Below are positions 54,759 through 64,000 of a stretch of DNA of 64,000 bases, in pieces (the first letter of the stretch is position 1; each line of letters opens with the position of its first letter). The DNA is from Lunularia cruciata (lineage: Eukaryota > Streptophyta > Marchantiopsida > Lunulariales > Lunulariaceae). The notes below the pieces were generated by a model. That model was given only the letters and a program-made list of their open reading frames with translations. It ran no database searches and was not told where the DNA came from. The position numbers and the translations under genes are program-made. The DNA is taken from positions 23,317,001-23,381,000 of the forward strand of contig OX419758.1 in the NCBI GenBank assembly GCA_948567375.1, given 5' to 3'.

Positions 54759-56678
54759 TAATCCCCCACCATTAGTTGGTGATGTCCTCATCGCCATTGA
54801 AGCTTCAAACTCCTGGATGGCCATTTGTGCATTCTGGAGGTGAGAAAGAGATTCCCATGTGGCATCATGAAGGGGATACCCTTTCCAAAGGACCTTGTAC
54901 TGTGTATGTTGTCGTTGTCCTTGTTGAATGTGGCAACATGCAAGGATATGATCAACTTCATACTCCTCATGGTCATTGATAGGGATGGGAGGAGGAGGTG
55001 GTTGGACAAAAGAAGAAAAAGAACATGGGTTAAGAACAAAGGGTTTTAACTTGGAAATATGAAAGACATGGTGTATGCGCATATGACAAGGTAAGGCAAG
55101 TCAATAAGCAATAGGAGAGATGATTTGGGTGACATCAAAAGGTCTTATCCAATTAGGGGTAAGTTTAAAAACTTGGTTATAAAGTGGGAAGGGTAGGTTA
55201 CTAGAGGATAGCATGACTTTATCACCGACTTTAAAGGTGAGATCAAGACGATGGTGGTCCGTATATTTTTCCTGAAAATTTTGGGCAGCAAGGAGGTGAG
55301 ATTTGGCTTGTTGGAGAGATTAGGAGATGGTGGTCAAGAAGGTTGAAGTATGAAGGATCTAAGATGGGGGAGGAGCAAGAAAAGGATCTGGAACAAGCGG
55401 ATCTTGGCCAAAATTGAGAAAGAAAGGAGAATCCGGTGCTCGCTTGTTTGGAATTATTGTAGGCAAATTCTACAATTGCAAGACATTCATCCCAATTGGT
55501 ATGGTGGACATTGACAAAGACACGCAACATATCTTCCAAGGTACAATTTGCACATTTGGTTTGTCCATCAATTTGAGAATGATAGGCCATGGACAAAGCA
55601 AGCTTAGTGTCAAGTATTTGGAAGAGTGCTTGCTAAAACTTCCTAGTGAATCAAGGATCACGATTGGAGATGAGTACACATGGCATCCCATGATGCTTGA
55701 CGACATTGTTGAAGTAGATTTGTGCTAAGGTTGGAGCATCCACAATATCAAAGGTTGGTGCCAAGTGGATTTTCTTACTAAGCTTATCCACAAACACCAC
55801 AATTGTTGTGTGTCCTTGCTTTGTCTTGGGCAAGGATGTGATGAGATCCAAACTCACATGTTCCCATCAAGTGGATGGAATGGGGAGTGGTTGAAGGAGT
55901 CCACTCGGCTTCTGGTTACTGGCCTTGTTGAGTTGGTAGCTTTCACACAATTGGACCAACTCTTAAACATCTCGTGTCATGTTGGGCCACCATCATTGGT
56001 GTTGGAGGGTGCCCAAGGTCTTTTCCACACACATGTGACCAACTATTGGTGAATCATGGGTTTCTTGAAGATGCACAAGTCAAAGATCACCTTTGGCTGG
56101 AACATAGATTCGGTCCTCATGGAATAGAAGGCCTTTCTTGAAGGAGAAGGTGCTATATTCCTTATCACATGATGTAAGATGATCATGTACCATTTGGAAG
56201 AAAGGATCTTGTTGTAGAGCTTACCAAAACTCATGTTGGACCTTGGAGTCAATTGTCACCATTGTAATTGCCGCTGTGATGAGAGGAAGAGACTTCAAAT
56301 TAAGTTGTCATGATAGAGCATCAAGGGTGACATGGAACCAACGTGGTTTGTACTCAAGTTTGATGTCAAAAAATTAGAGTTGCTCCTCCATGGATGATGT
56401 TGACTCTTCATGTATTCCAAGTGTAAGGTCTACAACAATAGTTTGTGATCAGTTTGTATGATCACTTGTTCCCCCAAGAGATAATGTCTCCATACCTTGA
56501 TGGCATATACCATTGTAAGTTGTTCCCAATCTTGAGCAAAGTAGTTTCTTTTAGCTATATTTAGTTGGAAAGACACAAAGGCAATGGGATGTAGTCCATT
56601 TGGGAATTCTTATTGGAACATTGCTCCAATTACAAAGTTAGAAGCATCAAAATCAACCACATAAGATAGTTGAGGATC

Positions 56679-56926
56679 ATATGGTTGAAGGATGGGTCTT
56701 GAAGACAACATATATTTCAGCTTCTGGAATGCTTCTTCATGGTTGGTGGTCCACTAGAAGCTTGAGTTCTTCCCCAAGAGATCAGTCAATGATACAATCA
56801 CATGGTTGAAGGATGGGTCTTGAAGACAACATATATTTCAACTTTTGGAATGCTTCTTCATGCTTGGTGGTCCACTAGAAGCTTGAGTTCTTCGCCAAGA
56901 GATCAGTCAATGATGCAATCGCATGA
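56679..56926 (-). repeat. 124-bp tandem duplication inside the chromovirus
   Basis: 56679-56802 and 56803-56926 are adjacent copies of the RT/RNase H boundary (atggttgaaggatgggtctt...) differing at a handful of bases. It is a local duplication after or during decay. Confidence 0.85.
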
Positions 56927-58041
56927 GCATAATAATGGATGAACCATTGGTAAAAACTGGTGAATCCATTAAATGCTCATACTTTTGTAGCATCCTTTGA
57001 AGTAGGCCAATCAATAATGGCCTTGATTTTCTCCTCTTCCATCTTGATCCCTTTTGATGAGATCTTGGGCATTGGTACCGGCTCGTCTACCCATGTGTAG
57101 TGTATTGGTAGGTTTTTTGGAGGTCAAGGTCAAGACCAAGTTGTTGCAACCAAGGAATCAAAATGTTTAGCTAACCGCATGGCTTCCTCCAAGTGTTGTG
57201 GCTCCTGCATGGTAACCTCTAATTTGGTTCTTGACTTCAAACCCCTCAAATTTTTATCTAGAGCTTTACCTTCTAGTATATTTGGAATTTACATGATGGT
57301 GCTCTAGAATTACGTGATGTAACTTCTTATAGAGCCAATCTGTCTCAACTCTGCCAACCTATCCCGTGCAGCTCATGTGGTATTTATAGCTTGGAACCAA
57401 CTAGTTATTGCACTCTTGAATTCTGCTCACATCAAGATTGGTACAACAATTCATTTTTCAGCTTACTCCACTCGGAATCTCCACCATAGTTTTGCTACTC
57501 CATCCAATTGGCTAGAAGCCAAGAAAATATGTTTTTGCTCGTCTTGCAGATTGGTAGCTTCAAAATAACATTCACATTCAAACACAAAATTCTCCATTGC
57601 ACCAGGGAGATTCTTGCCTTCAAATACCTTGGTTTAGGGAATCAAATTTGATATTCTCCTTCTTGAATTGGTACTCTCTCTCCGTGCTCTTGTTGTCAAA
57701 GATCTAGTTAATCCAACAATCGAGTAAGGTGCTCAATTTGTTGTTGCATAGCAAGGATAACATTGAGCATTGCCACCATGGTTGCTACTCTATCACATCA
57801 CCCCTAATCTATCTAATTTATTAACACATAGAAGTAACACGTCCACTGTTCTTTATAAGTTACAATTGGAAGCACCAAGGGTTCCTCAGATATGGTGATC
57901 ATATGAAAAAATTCTTGTTCAAAGTGTGAGGTGATGAATTGTGTGAAACAATAATTGGGTAGCACTTGGACACAAAAATCCCAATGGTTTGGTAGAAGTG
58001 GATTTGGTGGTCCATAAATTCCATCTATCCCATTCTTGCTC

Positions 58042-58423
58042 TGATAAAGACCAAGCCCAAGGAGAGGAGATCAAGCCCAAGGAGAGAAATAGGAGAATGG
58101 AAACTCACATTAGGACACTTGATGTGGGAAAACTCCAAATGCCTAGCATGAGCTTTGGCTTTGGTATTTATAGATAGCATACAAGGCCCTTGAGAAGCTT
58201 CTCAAGAAGCTTCTTTGAGTCATTTTCTTAGAGTGCAAGCCAAGCTAGTCAAAAGCTCCTAGAAGCTTCCTTTTAGAAGCTATTTGCTTGGAATGCAAGT
58301 TAAGCTAGTCGTGAAGCTTCCCAAGTAGCTTTCTAGATGCTTTTGGAATATTTTGGGCTAATTTGGCTTATTCTCTATTTCATTAGCTTTACTAAATACG
58401 TTGCTAAACTCCATAGTGTTATA
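58042..58423 (-). repeat. Chromovirus 5' LTR
   Basis: It matches the 3' LTR at 54348-54758, with scattered substitutions and small deletions. A tRNA-iMet-type primer site follows at its inner side (minus strand TATCAGAGCAAG). Confidence 0.85.
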
Positions 58424-61376
58424 GATATAGTAGCCTCGATTCACTTTCTTTACTTTTAAAATATAGATGTCTTTATAACACTCTCATTGCACATTTTATT
58501 ATTTTTATTATTTTAATAGTATTGAGTTGATTATAACTAGCTAATTGCTAACAACTAAGTTAGAGATATATCTAACTAGGTTAGTAGTGCTAACTAAGGA
58601 GAAAGATACAATATTTTAGTATTGGATACTTAATAGAACCCTTAAGACAATTAAATTAGGTTATAGTAGAGATATGCATCTCAAGAGAATTTTTATTTTA
58701 GATTGAAACCTTACATTGGATTTTTTTTTGATTATATAGGAGTTGAACTTCCATCTTTGGATTTTATGTAGTTAAATTGACTTGATGTATAGAAAATGTC
58801 ATAATCATGTTGGCTTGACTAAGTTAACTAATATTTAGTAATGAAAGCATATCGGGTTAGGTAGATTTGACTTAAACTTAGAAAATATTATAATTTGTAA
58901 ACTAGAGAAGATCATAGATTCTTAAGAAATATGCTTGAAATTTTCCAAAGGAAGACTTGTGAGGCACATGTGAATGTGAACCCATGTAAATGTCTATTAA
59001 TATAAGCTTCCTTACCTATTTAATTTAGGTAAAGTAAAGATTCTACCAATTTACCAAAGTGCTTATCATGGTACTTTATTGAGTATATAAGGAGGTATTT
59101 AGTAGAAGAAAAAGATCCATTCTATGTAAGATTGGAGCATAGAAAGAGTGAGTAGAATGAGGCTTTGTGAGTACTTTTATATGAGTACTACTTAAATTGG
59201 AAAAATAAATAGTGACACTTTCTACTTGAATTTGAGTTCTATTAAACTTGTTGGTCTTTGAATTGTAGAGGAACTATAAACAAAAGGTCTCTTATGTTGA
59301 TATTGATGAAGTCTTTCCTTATGGAGAGACTTCCGCATCTAATTTTATCAAAGTAGCAGTACTAATGTTACATATGTACCAATCAAGGCCACAAGAGAGA
59401 GGCAACCAATGGACACCAAAAGAGATGGATAACTCACCTTCCCCAAGATCCAACTACAAAAAAATTTAACTACAACAACTTAAATAGGAGCTATTGAAGT
59501 TGGAATTATAGCAATTGCTAGCACTTTACTTTCCTTCCAAGTATTCCTTGTTAAGTGATTTACATTGTACTTATCCATTTATCATACTTATAGAAGACTA
59601 ATATGATTTTGTAGTATCACCACTCCTTTATATTGTAATTAGGTAATTTGCATGTTTATTAATTTCCCTAGATATGGGAGCCATTTCTCAACTTCTCTCT
59701 CTTTAAACCTTTATTCTTTATCACTTATTATCATCAAAATAAGAACTTACCATAAAAAGTTCAAACTGGAAAATTTTGAATGAAATATCACCAATGCTAA
59801 GTTTGTGCAAATTTTTTGAGTTTTGATAAACCCACAAAAACACCAAGCAAGTACTCATTGGTCTTTAATCTAATAAATGCATCCTTTCAAGAAGTCAAGA
59901 GTTGATGTACATATTAACTTTGGAATTACTATAATTATCCAAGTAGAAAATTACAATAAGAAACTATTATTTATTTGATGACTTATTTGCAATTTTACAA
60001 TACAAAAGTCTTTATGAATACACATGTGTGGCTTAATCTTTGGGATAACATATGACTGTTGATTAGATTATATATAAAAAAATTGACCATTACAATTGCT
60101 CATATGTAAGCCAAACTTGCAACCAAGTGCTTCCTTGGAGTGCATCTTATTGATTCTTGAAAGCCTAACCAAATACTTGGAACTATGTCATTAGTGTTCA
60201 AAATGTATCTAAGTGTTGACAAGCCAAAGGTTACAAATAAACACCTACCTTGAAACATATTCCTTCCTTGTCATACTTTTTATCTTTGGAGATGGACGGT
60301 TCAAAGACCGCAATCACATTGTAAAGATAGTTGAGAGATATGCACTAAAGCAACAATGTAAAAAGTTGTATCCCAAAAGTCAAATTTTGCTCTGGTCTAA
60401 ACCTTTTAATACATAACATTTCTTCTCATCACAAGAACATCTTGATTTGAACAGTTTAGATACTTGGTTGGTCCCGCTCCAAGAAGCCAACCCTACTTAC
60501 ACTTCACTTTATTTATGCTTACTATGGTGTATTGGGATAACCATCTTGCACTTTACTTATATTGATGATTCATTGAGATAACCATCTCAAACCTTGTGGC
60601 ATTACCTAAGGTATGAGCCAAGGGCCAACCTAAGCTAAAAAACCACAATAAGAAGAACATGATTGATTTAGTTAGCCACTTGGCCAAATCAAGGAGTCCG
60701 ATGTCATCTATCATCAATCAAATGGTGAACGTGAGCAATAAACACTGAACATATGTGAGAAAGGAAAGCAAATGCAATCCTCAATTGACTATTATGAGAA
60801 AACCAAAATAGTGAATATTAAAATACTAATGTTGGGCAAAAGATTCAAAGATTGGAGCTTTTTTCAAAGGGAAAGGAAAGTCCACACTAGTGAAGAGTAG
60901 AAACCCTTCACATGGAGTTGGAACTTTTGCTAACCTATGAAGGGTCAAGGTACTTTTATGTAGAGTTCACAATGAGGTCTTTGATAACTAAAATGTCTCA
61001 TTAGCTTTAGTTTTATTCACACTTATCTAACAACATACCTTCCACTATAGGAAAAAATTTGGCTTATTTTTGTATGATAACCATTGGTAAGATGGAAAGG
61101 ACTTTGAGTATCCATCTCGATCTCTTCCTTTTTCTAAGATTTCCAAAGCTTAGTAATGAAAACATCTAAAAATGATTTTTTCCTTGGAAAGCACAATACA
61201 TGAGATAAATGTAGTGTTTGTAATGTTCAAAGGATAGGAGAACCTCCAAGAGAAACACAAGGTGTAGTTCCTCAATACTTTGATGTCCCAAAGGTGCTAA
61301 GCAATTTGAATTTATTATATAGTGGAGAAGATCCTTTCCAAGAGAGCTACATCCTTAGATTAGATACATGGACAGG
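58424..61376. other. AT-rich DNA without recognised features
   Basis: Dense stops, and no domain, RNA or clear repeat. Confidence 0.5.
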
Positions 61377-62152
61377 TGATGGAAAAGACTAACGAAAGAA
61401 AAAGGAAAATGGAAGATCAAAGTGAAAAATCACATTGGGACTCTTGAGTAAGGGAAACTCCGGATGCCTAGCATGAGCTTGTGTTTTGGTATTTACAATG
61501 AAGCATACAAGGCTCTTGAGAAGCTTCTGACAAAGCTTCATAAAAGCCACTTTCTTAGAATGCAAGCCAAGTTAGCCAGGAAGTTTCTCAAGATTCCTTC
61601 TAGAAGCCGCCTACTTGGTGTGCAAGCTAAACTAATTGGGAAGTTTCCCCAAGAAGCTTCCTTCTAGAAACCACCTACTTGGCGTGCAAGCTAAACTAGT
61701 CAAGAAATTTCCCAAGAAACCTTCTCCTAGAAGTCACCACTTGGCATGCACATTACCCAATACTTGGAAGGTATCACATAGCTTCTTAGATGTTTTTAGA
61801 ATATTCTTATAATTCTTGGCTAATTTGGCTTATTTGCTACTTTGTTAGTCTTGACTAACTTCTTTACAACTTTCATATTGTTAAATATTCCTTCCCCGCT
61901 AGATGGTGATGTCCTCATCACTATGGAAGCTTCAAACTCCTGGATGGCCATTTGTGCATTTTGGAGATGAGAAAGAGACTCCCAAGTGGCATCATGAAAG
62001 GGATACCCTTTCCAAAGGACTTTGTACTCAGTATGTTGTTGGCGGCCATAGGAATGTGACGATGTGCAAGGTAGAATCAACTCATACTCCTCATAATCGT
62101 TGATAAGGACGTGAGGAGGAGGTGGTTGGACACAAGAGGAAAAGGAAGATGA
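61377..62152 (-). mobile_element. Truncated chromovirus: 3' LTR plus chromodomain end
   Basis: 61377-61884 is a diverged copy of the LTR at 54348-54758, followed by the chromodomain C-terminus (YKVLWKGYPFHDATWESL, 62040-61980). Homology to the fuller element stops near 62152, and no second LTR is seen. Confidence 0.8.
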
Positions 62153-64000
62153 TTATTTATTGATATTTTCAAAGCTTCAACAATTTAATAAGGCAATCAA
62201 AAGAAATGAAATAAATTTGGTTAGAAAGATGATATTTTCAAGTATAACCTTTGAATCATGATATACAAAATAAGTGATGAATATAAGTATAATGATGATG
62301 TATCTAGTAGATCACAATATTCATATGACCTAAGTTAGCATTGATATGCGTTTATTTTCTAGATTCCAAACGTTAAGAACATAATAAAAATAATACACTT
62401 AGGTTAGGTATTATGGGTATCTTTCCATAATATTCATACTTTAATATATTCACTTTTAAAAGTCTGAATTGATTTGTCATATCCGTTGAAAATGAAGTAG
62501 CTCCCTACCTTGTTCATGAATAAGAATCTGGAGTAATTGACTGATGTTCATGTGAAAACTTTAGACTGGCCTGCATATCACATTGATCAAGATATTGCTT
62601 CATAAGGTTGTACAAAGAACCTATCATAAATAAGACATCCTACATGAATATATAGCACACTTTTCAGATTTGATCAAGTAGATCTTATTTCGCAATTAAT
62701 GGCATTACTTATATTTAAGCTTATAAACCCTTCCAATTTGATATTTAAGATGTCTTAGCTAAGTTAATATGAGTCATTGAACCAAAGTAACAAAGTTTTC
62801 CAACTCCTAAACTATCAAGGAACGTGGAGAGGTTAGGCTAGCAGATCTTGTTGATTGCAATGAAGCAAACCATAGATATCCTTGTATCATGTTATAGTAT
62901 ATATCGCTACAATTATTCTAAATTTGGACAAAGCAAAGGTCTAGCGGATTTTACTAACAACCAAAAACATTAAATTCATTTACAATACCAAGGGCGAGCA
63001 AAAATACGACACGTTACAATATTTGCAAAGATTTAAAAGGCAATTCAATGTCGAGAGTCAAGTGATGTACCTAAATTGGACGAACTTTTCAGTATTCTAT
63101 CAGATTAAGTTTAGGGTTTTTTCATTTGAGTTTTGCAACCATTGCGTTTTAGTTAAGAATATGTGAGGATAGGCTTACCATTCCACAGAATTTTCGCATT
63201 GCAGGATCTATGCTACATACCAATAAACCGTATTGTCCTTTATTGTAGGCAATGATATTATTTCCATTTAAGTTCATTGGATGTATTATGTAATCTCTAC
63301 CATTATAGTTTCACTTCTCTTCTAAGGCAATGTTGTTATTCCCTTTAAGTGGAGTGGATACGTGTTTTGTAATTTCTACCACTACAATTGTATTGTGTCT
63401 TAATCCTATCGTTCCCATATGCTCAAAAGGGGTCTCATTTGAGTGGATATCTCCGAATATAGTAGATTGAGTTAGAGATCGAGTGCTTCCATATGAGTGA
63501 GACATATTTGATTGTCTTGTGGAAGATGACGGTTGTCAGACGAAACTAGTTTGAAGAGGATGAAACCATGCGATACCCATGACTTAATTTGACAATATCC
63601 ATAATATATCTGCGGAGGATGTATCTTTCGAATGGGTCAATTTGGCTACGTGAGTGAAAGCTCACATACCCAGATTGAACAGGGCTTTAGCTACAGGTGA
63701 TGGATGATATGTATCAACTCCTTCTCGGCATTTTATCCACTTGAAATCTGATATGTATATTACGTCCCTCGTAATCCACCCATCCTAAAGATCACCACCA
63801 GATCCTTTACCAATTAAGGAACTCTTTGTTAATAACTGACTACTCGCGCAGCGGTCTGCACACATTGGCCTCTGGGATCATGACCAGATGTAGTTGATAA
63901 ATGATAAATCCTGACCATACATGTGGGACATTCGAAATCTCAGAGGTTTCAGTTTGAACTCCGAAATCATTGATCCTCGAATGGAACGTCGAAATTCCGA
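62153..64000. other. Mostly AT-rich DNA with a diverged tandem duplication
   Basis: No gene is recognised. About 72-bp diverged direct copies lie at 63245-63310 and 63318-63395 (gtaggcaatgatattattt / ctaaggcaatgttgttatt and tgtaatYtctaccaYtaYa). From about 63500 the composition is less AT-rich, so a gene may begin beyond the window. Confidence 0.4.

Larger units (their letters stand above)
54348..58423 (-). mobile_element. Decayed chromodomain Ty3/gypsy element (chromovirus)
   Basis: LTRs at 54348-54758 and 58042-58423 flank minus-strand coding remains. A chromodomain lies at the integrase C-terminus (YKVLWKGYP, DATWESLSHLQNA, 55000-54780). Integrase core pieces are at 55596-55243 and 55857-55651 (SLDLITSLPKTKQGHTTIVV; AYHSQIDGQTK). 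RNase H pieces lie near 56640-56440 (VVDFDASNF, YFAQDWEQLTMVYAIK, IIQTDHKLLL). The primer site TATCAGAGC sits just inside the right LTR and a purine run (GGTGGGGGAT) just inside the left. Flanks are GGTAT and GATAT. All frames are broken, and gag, protease and most of RT are missing or unrecognisable. Confidence 0.88.

Overview
This is nuclear DNA of a streptophyte, either a land plant or a close algal relative. The evidence is a plant-type U-box/ARM ubiquitin ligase, a MOC1 chloroplast Holliday-junction resolvase homologue, a receptor-like pseudokinase with plant-style GT-AG introns, and nuclear plant-type tRNA genes. I cannot name the species. The mobile elements (Ty3/gypsy elements carrying a cytosine methyltransferase, and a non-LTR element with a C-terminal nuclease-like domain) would fit a bryophyte, another seedless plant or a charophyte better than a seed plant, but that is inference.

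Layout. 1-10.5 kb is a gene island: the last exon of a U-box/ARM gene (+), an unrecognised repeat-rich protein (-), a seven-exon MOC1 homologue (+), a minisatellite, and a tRNA-Gly/tRNA-Lys pair (-). 10.8-26.6 kb is nested mobile DNA: a non-LTR fragment, a short element with terminal inverted repeats, and an old non-LTR element split by a young 9.9-kb gypsy element (element 1, 13078-22999). 26.6-30 kb is AT-rich and featureless. 30-35 kb holds a receptor-like pseudokinase (-, seven exons) and a possible upstream coding region. 36-38.4 kb has two more non-LTR fragments. 39111-49583 is element 2, an older and more decayed relative of element 1. 49.6-64 kb is AT-rich decayed repeats: a remnant of a second methyltransferase-bearing element, a decayed chromodomain gypsy element with both LTRs, and a truncated relative of it.

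Most notable system. Elements 1 and 2 are Ty3/gypsy elements whose single reading frame runs gag - zinc knuckles - protease - C5-cytosine DNA methyltransferase - reverse transcriptase - RNase H - integrase - PHD finger. They therefore pair a predicted DNA-methylation writer with a predicted histone-mark reader. Their ends are not ordinary LTRs. In coding orientation both copies read B - internal - A - B - A, and each copy is flanked by its own target-site duplication. That is the split-direct-repeat arrangement known from tyrosine-recombinase retroelements, here found with a DDE integrase. Both copies also share four in-frame stop codons at the same sites.

A second coherent family is the non-LTR element. 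It has five insertions here, all keeping the 3' end, which carries two small hairpins. One insertion is only 90 bp long and lies between perfect 14-bp direct repeats.
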